NCBI GenBank assembly: GCA_009780185.1
Contig: WRAN01000005.1
Coordinates: 79,776 to 143,775 of the forward strand
DNA from: Defluviitaleaceae bacterium
GTDB lineage: Bacteria; Bacillota; Clostridia; Lachnospirales; WQUN01
Direction of reading: 5' to 3'
Length of the DNA stretch: 64,000 nucleotides
The position numbers and the translations under genes were made by a program. Shown here in pieces: positions 22,969 through 31,166 of the stretch. Under the pieces are notes generated by a model, which made no database searches, was not told the DNA's origin, and saw only the letters and a program-made list of their open reading frames with translations. Positions within the stretch are counted from its first letter, which is position 1. Every line of letters starts with the position of its first letter.

Positions 22969-23118
22969 ACGTATTCGTCATAGTCGATGGAAAATCATCG
23001 GCTTATTTTCATCGCGCACAGCGCGATGCCCGCAGTAACTCGAGGAAGCAAGCGGGGCTTCGCCCTGCGCAGCGGCGGGGTTTGGGGCGGAGCCCCATTA
23101 AATAAGGAGGCATCATAA
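22969..23118 (+). other. Structured, GC-rich 5' leader of rplS
   Basis: About 140 nt from the predicted start to the ATG, much richer in G and C than its surroundings. It contains the palindrome CATCGCGCACAGCGCGATG and, just before AAGGAGG, GGGGCGGAGCCCC. The segment 23074-23110 resembles 57585-57620 upstream of the hemolysin III gene. It may regulate L19 synthesis, but I did not recognise a defined L19 leader motif. Confidence 0.45.
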
Positions 23119-23475
23119 ATGCACACTCTTATTAAAGAGCTTGAGCAAGAACAGATGAAGGAATCTGTTCCAATGTTCAACATCGGCGACACCGTTCGTG
23201 TACACGCCAAAATCGTAGAAGGAACAAAAGAAAGAATCCAAGTATTCGAAGGTGTAGTTCTAAAGCGCCAGCATGGCGGTCTTAGAGAGACTTTTACTGT
23301 TCGCCGTCTTTCTTATGGCGTAGGGGTAGAAAAAACCTGGCCTCTGCATTCTCCAAGAGTTGACAGAGTAGAAGTAGTACGTCGTGGTGTTGTACGCCGC
23401 GCAAAACTATTCTATCTTCGCGACAGAATCGGTAAAGCTGCCAAAGTTAAAGAAGCCATCTTCAAAAAGGCATAA
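23119..23475 (+). CDS. rplS: 50S ribosomal protein L19
   Basis: 118 residues. L19 lies at the interface of the two ribosomal subunits. Characteristic segments: [20 protein letters not shown] near residue 20, [15 protein letters not shown] near 41, [20 protein letters not shown] near 60, and [17 protein letters not shown] at the end. TAAGGAGGCATCATAA precedes the ATG. It is followed without a gap by lepB and rbgA, an arrangement shared by many Firmicutes. Confidence 0.97.
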   Translation: MHTLIKELEQEQMKESVPMFNIGDTVRVHAKIVEGTKERIQVFEGVVLKRQHGGLRETFTVRRLSYGVGVEKTWPLHSPRVDRVEVVRRGVVRRAKLFYLRDRIGKAAKVKEAIFKKA

Positions 23476-23476
23476 C

Positions 23477-24022
23477 ATGCTTAAAAACATTCCTAACCCT
23501 GCAGTTAGGGGCCTAATAGAGTGGATACTCGCTATAGGTCTAGCTTTGCTTTTGTTTTTTGTTCTTCGTATGTATGTGTTCAGGGTCGCTCATGTTTCTG
23601 GGGCGTCAATGGCTCCTACACTAAGTGATGGGGATAGGCTAATCCTTAATCGCGCATCTATAGTGTTTGGAGAGCCGCGCCCTGGTGATATTGTGGCATA
23701 CCCATATCCAGGTAACCCGTCTGAGCATCATATCAAACGGGTTATTGCTGTTTACGGCGATATAGTTGACTTTATAGGTGGGCAGTTTTATGTAAATGGC
23801 AATCCTCTTGATGATGCCTTTTCCGCAGAGCTTATTTGGACAGTAGGCAATACAGTCTTCCCTCTGATAGTTGAAGAAGGCCGTGTATTTGTGTTGGGTG
23901 ACAACCGCAATGCCAGCAAAGATAGCCGATATGCCTCTGTGGGAACAATTTCTAATGATGAAATACTAGGCCGGGTTCTTATTAGGATATGGCCCTTTGA
24001 TAGCTTGGGGCAGGTGGAATAA
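23477..24022 (+). CDS. lepB: Signal peptidase I
   Basis: About 181 residues. It removes signal peptides from secreted proteins on the outer face of the membrane. One N-terminal helix (WILAIGLALLLFFVLRMYVF) is followed by the catalytic serine in VSGASMAPTL near residue 42, the catalytic lysine in HHIKRVIAVYGD near 84, and the box GDNRNASKDSRY near 143. The ATG at 23477 lies 1 bp after the rplS stop, with AAAAAGG in the rplS end as its site; the longer open frame inside rplS is not used. Its stop overlaps the rbgA ATG (TAATG). Confidence 0.95.
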   Translation: MLKNIPNPAVRGLIEWILAIGLALLLFFVLRMYVFRVAHVSGASMAPTLSDGDRLILNRASIVFGEPRPGDIVAYPYPGNPSEHHIKRVIAVYGDIVDFIGGQFYVNGNPLDDAFSAELIWTVGNTVFPLIVEEGRVFVLGDNRNASKDSRYASVGTISNDEILGRVLIRIWPFDSLGQVE

Positions 24023-24909
24023 TGCAGATTCAGTGGTACCCAGGTCATATGACCAAAACTAAACGGATGCTAACAGCTCAATTGGGAGTAGTAGACGTTG
24101 TAATAGAACTATTGGACGCTCGCCTTCCTCTAAGCAGCAAAAACCCGGATATAGATGCACTTACCCAAAACAAACAGCGTTTACTGGTGCTTAATAAAGC
24201 AGACTTGGCCGATAAAGCCGTATCAGCCCAGTGGGAGGCGTATTTTCGCCGTCTGGGCTTTTTTACGTTACCGTTAGATTCTACTCAGCGTACATCAGTA
24301 AAACCCCTAGCAGAACGAGTCCGGGAAATAGTACAACCTCGAGTAGACCGCCAAAAAAGCCGTGGCCGCATCTCAGCACCTATACGTGCAATGGTGGTGG
24401 GTATACCCAATGTAGGCAAATCCACTTTTATCAACCAATTGGCAGGCCGAGCCAGCGCCGCTACTGCCGATAAGCCAGGGGTAACCCGTGGTAGGCAATG
24501 GATTAGGGTAAGAGACTTGCAAACCAGAAGTGGAACAGCAACCGCAGATTTTGATTTGATGGACACCCCAGGTGTGCTATGGCCAAAATTCGAAGATGAG
24601 CAAGTAGGGATAAAGCTGGCCATAACAGGTGCAATAAGCGACTTGATACTAGACAGAATAACCCTAGCCGAGCACCTAATATCAATCCTACTAGATATTC
24701 ATCCCGTATCCCTCACCGCCCGCTATAAAATAAGTACAGATGAAGCCGGCGCAACAAAAATACCCCGGCAGCTTCTAGAAGAAATAGGAGCCACGCGAGG
24801 CTTTAAGATGAAGGGCGGAGTAGTAGATATAGAGCGCGCCGCAATTACTCTACTTGATGAGTTCCGGGGTGGGAAGCTCGGCAGAATATCATTGGAACGG
24901 CCCTTGTAA
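24022..24909 (+). CDS. rbgA: Ribosome biogenesis GTPase RbgA (YlqF)
   Basis: 295 residues of the circularly permuted GTPases that help late assembly of the 50S subunit. Motif order is permuted as expected: G4 NKADL near residue 58, then G1 GIPNVGKSTFINQLAG near 129, G2/G3 PGVTRG and DTPGVLWPKF near 180. The N-terminus IQWYPGHMTKTKRML is diagnostic, and a C-terminal RNA-binding ANTAR-like domain follows. It is coupled to lepB and is the last gene before a terminator. Confidence 0.96.
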   Translation: MQIQWYPGHMTKTKRMLTAQLGVVDVVIELLDARLPLSSKNPDIDALTQNKQRLLVLNKADLADKAVSAQWEAYFRRLGFFTLPLDSTQRTSVKPLAERVREIVQPRVDRQKSRGRISAPIRAMVVGIPNVGKSTFINQLAGRASAATADKPGVTRGRQWIRVRDLQTRSGTATADFDLMDTPGVLWPKFEDEQVGIKLAITGAISDLILDRITLAEHLISILLDIHPVSLTARYKISTDEAGATKIPRQLLEEIGATRGFKMKGGVVDIERAAITLLDEFRGGKLGRISLERPL

Positions 24910-24929
24910 GTATATTATATAAATAATTC

Positions 24930-24961
24930 AAAACCCCCTGTGATATCACAGGGGGTTTTTT
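24930..24961. terminator. Bidirectional terminator after rbgA
   Basis: AAAACCCCCTGTGATATCACAG and GGGGGTTTT form a near-perfect palindrome. It serves rbgA (plus) and the acidic stalk protein (minus), which converge here. Confidence 0.88.
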
Positions 24962-24972
24962 ACTGAGGTTTA

Positions 24973-25794
24973 TTATTCTACTTCATCTTCATCTTCGTCA
25001 TCGTTTTCTTCTTCATTGTCATCATCGTCGCTTTCTTCAGCTTCATCCTCATCTTCTTCGTCGTTTTCATCATAGTCTTCATCTTCGTCATCAGCGTCTT
25101 CATCTTCATCAACGTCTAAATCATCTTCCTCAACTGGAAGTGGCTCTTCAGCTACATCGGTCAAGATATGTGCGGTTTGGGTATCGCCATCCCAATCTGT
25201 TGTCGCGCCAAGGGCTTCAGCTATTGCGCCTAGTGGAAGCATTACTCTGCCATTAAGCATTTGAGCTGGCACGGGAGCAATAAACTCTTCACCATTTACG
25301 GTAAAGGTAGCTTGTCCAAGGGTGATTACAACAACAGTATCAGCACTTGTAAGGGTAGCGGCTTGTGCGGACACGCTCCATGTTGGAATAAAGCCCATAT
25401 GCTCGAATACACCGCGTACTGGTACAAGAAGGCGATTGTTTTGCATTATAGGTTGCTGATCAACAAAAGCAACCTCTACACCGTCAACTTCTACGGTTAA
25501 TACATGAACAATAGGTTCAGAAATAGGCTCGGGGGTAATATAATCGTCTTCATCCTCGTCTTCATCTTCAGCGTCTACGTCTTCATCGTCGCCATTTTCG
25601 TCACCATTTTCTTCTGATTCACCGTTTTCTTCTTCATCGCCGTTTTCATAATCGTAGTCGTAATCATTTACATAACCGTTTTCTTCACCGTTTTCATCGG
25701 CGGCTTCCTCTGCAAAAGCGGTAACGCCCATTGCAAAAGTTAGGATGAAGGCTAGAACAAGAGCCAACATCTTACGTGCTAGTGATTTCCTCAT
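24973..25794 (-). CDS. Secreted stalk-domain protein with long acidic low-complexity arms
   Basis: 273 residues. A signal peptide (MLALVLAFILTFAMGVTAFA) ends near residue 29. Residues 30-88 are almost only D, E, N, G and Y. Residues 95-215 form the copper-amine-oxidase N-terminal-like (stalk) domain: NNRLLVPVRGVFEHMG, VITLGQATFTVNGEE, NGRVMLPLGAIAEALGA. The remaining 60 residues are again D/E-rich. Despite the domain name no amine oxidase activity is implied. The acidic arms could bind calcium or other cations, or keep the domain away from the anionic wall. No cell-wall sorting motif or membrane anchor is seen, so it is probably released. Confidence 0.85.
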   Translation of the reverse strand: MRKSLARKMLALVLAFILTFAMGVTAFAEEAADENGEENGYVNDYDYDYENGDEEENGESEENGDENGDDEDVDAEDEDEDEDDYITPEPISEPIVHVLTVEVDGVEVAFVDQQPIMQNNRLLVPVRGVFEHMGFIPTWSVSAQAATLTSADTVVVITLGQATFTVNGEEFIAPVPAQMLNGRVMLPLGAIAEALGATTDWDGDTQTAHILTDVAEEPLPVEEDDLDVDEDEDADDEDEDYDENDEEDEDEAEESDDDDNEEENDDEDEDEVE

Positions 25795-25987
25795 GATTCA
25801 TCTCCTTTTTCTAAGTAATGGTCAAGGCATGCCTGACCTCTTGTATAGGTGATTTTATCATCATATTGGAAATGACTCAAACCTTTTAAATAAATTTGTG
25901 TTATATGACAAAAAAACACGAAAAAGGTCTCTATTTCACTAATAATATTGGTAAAAAAGGGGGAGTGGCAAATCATACCGAATGTTT

Positions 25988-26896
25988 TTACCGGGCTTCC
26001 CGCCTTCTGATACTGACTCTTGTAATCTTGTAAGCTGCAAGCCCTAAAGTTGAAAGCAAAATAATGGGAATAATAGCCCCGGCCAAAAATACGATAACAT
26101 CCTGAAATGCAGTAAGGCTTCCCCTTGCAGAATCCCCAAAAGCGCCACCAATGCGATCTCCTAAAGTTGGATTAATCACGATGACTTCTTCCTCGAAGAT
26201 ATCGAAAAGAGTTACATTTATTGTAGAATATGCGATCTGCCCTGCCATCGTATTAAGCTGGGATAAATACATCTCTATGCTAAGACGGGTATTAGAAAGC
26301 CGCTGTTCCAAGGCAAGTATTTCACTTATGGTTTGGGCTTCATCCAGCAAAGCAAGCAGTCGATCCTCTTCAATGCGGCGGACCTCGAGGCTTCCAACCA
26401 TATCATAAAACTGCTCTGTTACATCTTGAGCCCATTGGAAAGAAGTTCGAATATCAGCAATACCTCCAATTTGACTCATGGCCTCATCAAAGCTATCGGT
26501 AGGAATCCGCAGTACAATGGTAAACATACGCCAGCCTCGGGCCGTTAGCTCTTCTCTTTCAATATACCCATCAAAATAAGCTGCAACTGCCCTTAGTCCG
26601 CTAACTGCTTTCTCAAAATACTCTGTTTCCATATCCACGCTGGCGGTTTGGATTATATGCCGCTGACCCTGGCCGGCGATATCTTCAAACCCTACCTGGT
26701 CCGCTCCACCTGATTGGGGATGAGGCGTAGATGCGGGTGCTTCTTCAGCTACTTCCCATATCTGAGCTGCATATGACAGACTTTGTGTTTCATCAAATGA
26801 GGCATTATCCCACTCGTTATTGCTACTGCATGCGGTAAGGCCAAGAGCTGCCAAAATAATAGTCATGAAAAGAATGTTTATTATTAATTTTTTCAT
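25988..26896 (-). CDS. DUF4349 domain lipoprotein
   Basis: 302 residues. The lipobox LGLTAC lies near residue 23. After a flexible linker the DUF4349 region begins with IIQTASVDMETEYFEKAVSG and continues through a coiled coil (ILALEQRLSNTRLSIEMYLS) to a C-terminal membrane helix near residues 265-290 with a basic tail RVSIRRREAR. The family is uncharacterised; it would be anchored at both ends on the outer membrane face. Its start overlaps the stop of the upstream paralogue by 4 bp, so the pair are translated together. Confidence 0.85.
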   Translation of the reverse strand: MKKLIINILFMTIILAALGLTACSSNNEWDNASFDETQSLSYAAQIWEVAEEAPASTPHPQSGGADQVGFEDIAGQGQRHIIQTASVDMETEYFEKAVSGLRAVAAYFDGYIEREELTARGWRMFTIVLRIPTDSFDEAMSQIGGIADIRTSFQWAQDVTEQFYDMVGSLEVRRIEEDRLLALLDEAQTISEILALEQRLSNTRLSIEMYLSQLNTMAGQIAYSTINVTLFDIFEEEVIVINPTLGDRIGGAFGDSARGSLTAFQDVIVFLAGAIIPIILLSTLGLAAYKITRVSIRRREAR

Positions 26897-27702
26897 TCCT
26901 GACCCTCCTCATTTTCAATAGTTTCTAGCGGATTTGTTTCTGTGCTTATATTGGTGTTTTTCCGCTTATACCAAAGGCGAATTACAAAAATCAAAAAGCC
27001 TAAGGGCAGAGAAAGTGCAATCAAAGGCACCGATATCCTAGCAATAAACACCAGCAAATTCCCACCAGCAGTGAGGGTATTTCTCCAGGAATTGCTAAAC
27101 CTAGACCCAATACGCGCCCCAAAGGTTTGAGGCTCTAGAGCGGGTCTTTCTTCTGGTATCTCTAGCAGAATAATCGTAATCACCGGGCTGGTAGTCTGCG
27201 CCAGTAACACATTCTGCTGGCCTATAAGTTGATTCCGCTCCATATGAAGCTGGCTTAATCTTGAATCAATAGCAATCAACACATCTAGGCTATCACTAGC
27301 TGCCATCATCACGGTAAGCCTATCAATTTCCTGGTTTAGTGCCACAAGCCGCGTGACAACACTCCCTATTTGCGCCCCTAGAAACTGGGCATTTTCTGAT
27401 TCCCAAAGTACTTCACCCATGCGCCTAAGTTCTTCTTGCACATGCCTAAATGCCCAATCCTCAACCCGCCGGGTAAAATTGGCTTGACGCTGCGGGCTTC
27501 TTCCCCATACTTCGTTCATGAAAACATGAGATTCCAAATTATAACCGTTAAGCTCCCGAATTATTTCAATTGCAGTATCAATACACTCCACCTCGATTTC
27601 GATTGAGTGCGTCTGCCTCATTTGACGGGTTGAGGCTTTGACAGGTAGAGCAAATAATAGCGAACAAGCCACTACTACTAAACATCCAATAAATATCCGC
27701 AT
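26893..27702 (-). CDS. DUF4349-like membrane protein, paired paralogue
   Basis: 269 residues. A signal peptide or N-terminal helix (FIGCLVVVACSLLFALPVKA) is followed by an extracytoplasmic domain built like its downstream neighbour: beta-rich start SIEIEVECIDTAIEII, helical coiled-coil LVALNQEIDRLTVMM and IDSRLSQLHMERNQLIGQQN, then a membrane helix near 225-247 and a cytoplasmic tail. It lacks a lipobox at a suitable place. The two may form a heteromeric complex. No function known. Confidence 0.75.
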   Translation of the reverse strand: MRIFIGCLVVVACSLLFALPVKASTRQMRQTHSIEIEVECIDTAIEIIRELNGYNLESHVFMNEVWGRSPQRQANFTRRVEDWAFRHVQEELRRMGEVLWESENAQFLGAQIGSVVTRLVALNQEIDRLTVMMAASDSLDVLIAIDSRLSQLHMERNQLIGQQNVLLAQTTSPVITIILLEIPEERPALEPQTFGARIGSRFSNSWRNTLTAGGNLLVFIARISVPLIALSLPLGFLIFVIRLWYKRKNTNISTETNPLETIENEEGQE

Positions 27703-27860
27703 AAGCTATCCTCCTTTACAAATCTCAACGCAGCATTTTTATAATTGTTCCTTCTCTTGTCTATGTAATGGAGCCATCAGCAACTTAGAGAATATCCGAT
27801 GCTCCAAAGGTTATGGGAGTTTTGCAAAATACACTAATTTGGAATCCGTATGAAATACTA

Positions 27861-27895
27861 AAAAAAGGGCTGACTCATAAAATGAGCCAGCCCTA
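27861..27895 (-). terminator. Terminator of the rplU-prp-rpmA operon
   Basis: AGGGCTG and CAGCCCT plus inner CTCAT/ATGAG pair around AAA; TTTTTT follows on the minus strand, 17 bp past the rpmA stop. Confidence 0.85.
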
Positions 27896-27911
27896 TATAT
27901 GCAGTATAATA

Positions 27912-28202
27912 TTACGCCTCTAAAGCGACAGGATAAACAGAAACCTGCTTCTTATCCCGGCCTTTACGCTCATAGCGCACTTTGCCGTCTACTTTAGCAA
28001 AAAGATTATCATTGCTGCCACGGCCTACATTCTTACCGGGATGAATCTTTGTACCGCGTTGGGTATAAAGAATATTTCCAGCAAGTACAAACTGCCCATC
28101 GGCACGCTTAGCACCAAGGCTCTTAGCGTTGGAGTCGCGGCCGTTCTTGGTAGAACCTACACCCTTTTTATGGGCGAAAAATTGTAAGTTTAGTTTAATC
28201 AT
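27912..28202 (-). CDS. rpmA: 50S ribosomal protein L27 with cleavable N-terminus
   Basis: About 96 residues. L27 reaches into the peptidyl transferase centre. The N-terminus [14 protein letters not shown] carries the extension LNLQFFA found in Firmicutes, which Prp must remove before HKKG to expose the functional end. The rest ([35 protein letters not shown]) is standard. ATG 28202 is preferred over an in-frame GTG three codons earlier because of its distance from GAAAGAG. It follows prp directly. Confidence 0.96.
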   Translation of the reverse strand: MIKLNLQFFAHKKGVGSTKNGRDSNAKSLGAKRADGQFVLAGNILYTQRGTKIHPGKNVGRGSNDNLFAKVDGKVRYERKGRDKKQVSVYPVALEA

Positions 28203-28207
28203 GGATA

Positions 28208-28510
28208 TCACATCTCTTTCATATTAATCTCATCTGGGTATTCTTCTCGCACTCCTGTAAGTCCTAGATGCATAGCTTTTAGCAAAATTGCTGCGTTTTC
28301 ATCTCGCGGTTCCTTTAGTGCAAAGGAGACATACGCCCCGTCAAGTTCATAATCACAATCAAAGCCCTGCTTAGTAAAGGTTTCTATGCTATTGACAGTG
28401 TTAATCACCAGCATAGATACCGCGCCACATACATAGGAATCACCATGATTCTTTACTAAAAAAGAATCAATGTTTCCATCCGTATCGCGGGTTATTTCAA
28501 CAGAAATCAT
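28208..28510 (-). CDS. prp: Ribosomal-processing cysteine protease Prp
   Basis: 100 residues. Prp (YsxB) cleaves the N-terminal extension of L27. The catalytic pair is visible in [20 protein letters not shown]: the His near residue 22 and the Cys near 28, in the family arrangement GHA...VCAAVS, with the first glycine here N. It lies between rplU and rpmA with 4-bp and few-bp overlaps, the usual Firmicutes order, so substrate and protease are made together. Confidence 0.93.
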   Translation of the reverse strand: MISVEITRDTDGNIDSFLVKNHGDSYVCGAVSMLVINTVNSIETFTKQGFDCDYELDGAYVSFALKEPRDENAAILLKAMHLGLTGVREEYPDEINMKEM

Positions 28511-28821
28511 GCAGGATTAATAGCTTCGATTTTAACCTTTGTAAAGGGTTGGCGATGACCTCTTTTTTTATGATACCCTTTTTTGGCTTTGTATTTGTAG
28601 ACGATTACCTTTTTAGCCTTACCATCTCCAAGAACAGAAGCTACAACACTGGCACCTTTAACTAAAGGCTTGCCAAAAACCGTAGCGTCACCGTCCACAA
28701 TGCTAAGCACCTGATCAAAAGTGAAGTTGGTGCCGGCATCTGCGCCAAGCTTTTCTACAGTAATAACATCTCCGACTTTAACATTAAACTGCTTTCCGCC
28801 GGTGGTAAAAATAGCGTGCAT
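28507..28821 (-). CDS. rplU: 50S ribosomal protein L21
   Basis: 104 residues. The start MHAIFTTGGKQFNVKVGD and the end YKAKKGYHKKRGHRQPFTKV are characteristic; L21 binds 23S rRNA early in assembly. AAGGAGGTGTGTATAG precedes the ATG. It is the first gene of rplU-prp-rpmA and has a leader with the conserved look of L21 leaders. Confidence 0.96.
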   Translation of the reverse strand: MHAIFTTGGKQFNVKVGDVITVEKLGADAGTNFTFDQVLSIVDGDATVFGKPLVKGASVVASVLGDGKAKKVIVYKYKAKKGYHKKRGHRQPFTKVKIEAINPA

Positions 28822-28916
28822 CTATACACACCTCCTTATAATATTAGGAAGTACTCGCCAGATGGGGCAGGAAAAATCCATTTAAAAGGCCAAACCTGTG
28901 CGGTTACTACACAACA
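28822..28916 (-). promoter_or_regulatory. Probable L21 leader
   Basis: The minus strand between the promoter and rplU contains AACCGCACAGGTTT and GCGAGTACTTCCTAATATT just before AAGGAGG. From memory this matches the Firmicutes L21 ribosomal protein leader; not checked against a covariance model. Confidence 0.55.
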
Positions 28917-28922
28917 GCAGGC

Positions 28923-28951
28923 ATAATATCATATATACACTTATAAAACAA
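28923..28951 (-). promoter_or_regulatory. Predicted rplU promoter
   Basis: On the minus strand TTGTTT (28951-28946), 17-bp spacer, TATTAT (28928-28923). The -35 overlaps the foot of the sortase terminator. Confidence 0.55.
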
Positions 28952-28985
28952 GGGCTAATCATGATGTTTTCATGACAAGCCCTTA
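28950..28985 (-). terminator. Terminator of the sortase genes
   Basis: AAGGGCT and AGCCCTT with inner TCATGA/TCATGA pairing around AAAC; GTTTTAT follows on the minus strand. Confidence 0.65.
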
Positions 28986-29007
28986 AAAATTGATATTAAA
29001 AATGTTT

Positions 29008-29055
29008 ACCATTATCATCAAAACTGGGAAAACCTTTGTCGGTATCATCAAAACC
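29008..29055 (-). repeat. Dispersed TTTTGATGAT repeat, copy 3
   Basis: Reverse orientation to copies 1 and 2. On the minus strand it carries GGTTTTGATGATACCGACAA, then GGTTTTCCCAG, then TTTTGATGATAATGG, nearly identical to copy 1 at 219-272. It stands 5 bp after the stop of the sortase gene. Confidence 0.75.
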
Positions 29056-29060
29056 GGAAA

Positions 29061-29990
29061 TCATCCGGCAACTTCGTACCCGCCATCAAAATATTCCTCG
29101 TGAGGCTCATCCAATCCTTCAAGATGGGGAAATGTCTCGCTTCTAAGCACTGCATGCACTGCGATTCTGTTATTTCTATAGCTGCTATCACATGTAGAAA
29201 GAGTAAGTATCCGATCCTCTGCCGACACTTCTATTCCGGCGTCAAATCTAGATCGTGATCTAAAATTATTTATCCAATACTCCCAATCATCGTAATGAGT
29301 ATTAATATACGGGAAGTCGATGTGGGTAATATAAGCAGAAAACACTTCAAATACATAGTCGGCATAAATGGTGGAGAAGTAAATATATCTATTATTCATA
29401 AAAAAGTCATGATTCAAGAAATTCCGCACCATATGGAATTTGTGATTAGCCCGCATGTTATGCCCAAAAATAACCCAGTTATGATCCACCTGGTTATAGA
29501 TATCCGCTGCATAATCTAAGAATATATACCCAGGAAGGAAGCGCCGCCCCCAAAGGTCATGATACAAATAAAAAGAATTATCCGTGCCTTGGGCAACTAA
29601 GTAATCAACTGTTGTACCAGGTATCCATATATGGCCGATAATATCATCATTGCCATAATGCGCCCGCCAATCCAAAAACTCCTGCCGCTGTACTCTGGGC
29701 ACCGGGGTAGGGGTTGGTTCTGGGGTCGGCTCTGGTGTTGGTTCCGGCGTTGGTTCTGGTATATAGGCTATAGGTTCAGGAGTAGGCTCAGGGACATAGG
29801 GCACATACTCTGGCTCCGGTTCTGCATCATAAGCCCATGGGTCACCTTGACCATGGGTATATCTAAAATCCTCATATACATAGTTTACAATAACCCCAGC
29901 AGAAATAAGTAATATAACAGCAAGTAAAAGATACATAAGTTTAGGAATTTTGGGTTTTGCAGGCTTAGGTGGCCTTCTATATTGATACAT
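29061..29990 (-). CDS. Class B-like sortase with PEPT-rich linker
   Basis: About 309 residues. Sortases cleave a sorting signal and attach proteins to the cell wall or to pili. One N-terminal membrane helix (LMYLLLAVILLISAGVIVNY) is followed by a repeated PEPTPEPT spacer (residues 60-100). The catalytic domain has histidine in VIFGHNM near 170, cysteine in TLSTCDSS near 262 and arginine in NNRIAVHAVL near 270. Preceding QEFLDWRAHYGNDDIIGHIW resembles the N-terminal helices of class B enzymes. The ATG at 29990 follows CGAGGTGA. It is a paralogue of the gene upstream. No substrate with a sorting signal is seen in the window. Confidence 0.9.
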   Translation of the reverse strand: MYQYRRPPKPAKPKIPKLMYLLLAVILLISAGVIVNYVYEDFRYTHGQGDPWAYDAEPEPEYVPYVPEPTPEPIAYIPEPTPEPTPEPTPEPTPTPVPRVQRQEFLDWRAHYGNDDIIGHIWIPGTTVDYLVAQGTDNSFYLYHDLWGRRFLPGYIFLDYAADIYNQVDHNWVIFGHNMRANHKFHMVRNFLNHDFFMNNRYIYFSTIYADYVFEVFSAYITHIDFPYINTHYDDWEYWINNFRSRSRFDAGIEVSAEDRILTLSTCDSSYRNNRIAVHAVLRSETFPHLEGLDEPHEEYFDGGYEVAG

Positions 29991-30048
29991 AAAAATCACC
30001 TCGTGTGTTGATGGATAAATGTTATCATATTCCTAGGCGCATGTGAAG

Positions 30049-30939
30049 TTAATAAGTTTCCAAATGAGGAAAGGTTTCACTTATCAAAACCCCATGAACA
30101 ACGATACGATTATTCCGATAAATATTCTCACATGTAGAAAGTGTGATAATCCGGTCATCTGAAGTAACCGTTACACTAGCGTCAAACATAGACAGTTCTT
30201 TAAACTGATTAATCCACCCGGCCCAATCCTCGAAATAATTCCAGGTATAATAAAAGCTTACATGAGCCACATATACAGAAAACACTTCAAATACATAGTC
30301 AGCATAAATGGTGCTAAAATGAATATAGCGGTTATTCATAAAAAAGTCATAATTCATAAAATGCCGCACATTGTGAAACATGGTACCGTTACCCATGTTA
30401 TGCCCATAAAGCACCCAGTTATGATCCCCTGGATTATGGATATCGGCAAGATAGTCAAGGTAAATAGAGCCACCAAGAAAACGGCGCCCTCTAAGGTCGT
30501 GATATAAGTAAAAATCATTATCCGTACCTTGCGCTACTAAATAATTAATATTGGTATCCGGAATCCAGACATGGCCAACAATATCGTCATTATTGTACTC
30601 AGTGCGTAAATCTAGGAACTCCTGCCGTGGTATACGAGGAGGAGGGGTAGTCTCTGGTTCAGATTCCGGGGTTGGTTCTGGTGTTGTGTTATATGTAGGC
30701 TCAGGGCTTGGGGCAGTGGGAGATATAGTTGGCGCCAAACTTGGTGCCGGTGTGGCTTCATATGTAGAAGTCTGTGCATGGACGCCAAGACTATGAGCGC
30801 CATGTGTGTATCTAAAACCTTCGTAAACATAGTTTATTATTACACCTGTGGATACAAGTAATATAACAGCAAGTACAAGATACAGTATCTTTGGTATTTT
30901 GGGTTTTTCAGGTTTTTGTGGTCTTCTATATTGGTACAT
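30049..30939 (-). CDS. Class B-like sortase, tandem paralogue
   Basis: About 296 residues, alike throughout to the gene 58 bp downstream: same MYQYRRP start, same membrane helix, a TPEPTPES-type linker of different sequence, then VLYGHNMG (His), TLSTCENI (Cys) and NNRIVVHGVL (Arg). The catalytic domains are much more similar than the linkers, pointing to a local duplication with a fast-changing spacer. GGGTGATATGT precedes the ATG. A short dispersed repeat (30955-30990) lies just upstream. Confidence 0.9.
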   Translation of the reverse strand: MYQYRRPQKPEKPKIPKILYLVLAVILLVSTGVIINYVYEGFRYTHGAHSLGVHAQTSTYEATPAPSLAPTISPTAPSPEPTYNTTPEPTPESEPETTPPPRIPRQEFLDLRTEYNNDDIVGHVWIPDTNINYLVAQGTDNDFYLYHDLRGRRFLGGSIYLDYLADIHNPGDHNWVLYGHNMGNGTMFHNVRHFMNYDFFMNNRYIHFSTIYADYVFEVFSVYVAHVSFYYTWNYFEDWAGWINQFKELSMFDASVTVTSDDRIITLSTCENIYRNNRIVVHGVLISETFPHLETY

Positions 30940-30954
30940 ACATATCACCCTTTT

Positions 30955-30990
30955 AAATCACGTCTTTTGATTTCAGAAGAACTCTAGTGC
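30955..30990 (+). repeat. AAATCACG...TGATTT element, left copy beside rpsU
   Basis: AAATCACGTCTTTTGATTT then CAGAAGAACTC. It matches the second hairpin of the element at 22807-22944 and, in inverted orientation, 31395-31428, with about 31 of 35 positions equal to the latter by eye. The two copies face each other around rpsU. Confidence 0.65.
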
Positions 30991-31091
30991 CTTCTTTCAA
31001 ATGCTAACATATTAATTCTTACTTGTGTAGGTATTTAGAAAGATGTAATTTATGTTTAATATCCGCGGTCGTAATGTAATGGTTTTTTTGC

Positions 31092-31120
31092 TTGACGCTA
31101 TTTGGATATAGGTGTATCAT
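31092..31120 (+). promoter_or_regulatory. Predicted rpsU promoter
   Basis: TTGACG (31092-31097), 17-bp spacer, TATCAT (31115-31120): 5/6 at each box. Confidence 0.7.
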
Positions 31121-31166
31121 ATCTAAGCGGATGTTACAAGGAACCGCCCGGAGGGAGGGAAGTCCA

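Noticed and set aside
22995..23210. Minus-strand ORF antisense to the rplS leader and start
   Set aside because: It overlaps the structured leader and the L19 coding region, and has no family resemblance.
24973..25794. Repeat array or CRISPR-like repetition in the acidic gene
   Set aside because: The repetition is codon-level GAA/GAT/GAC low complexity in a coding frame, without spacers or regular units.
29700..29770. Tandem DNA repeat GGTTCTGGYGTTGG-like
   Set aside because: It is the coding sequence for the PEPT linker of the sortase; not an independent element.
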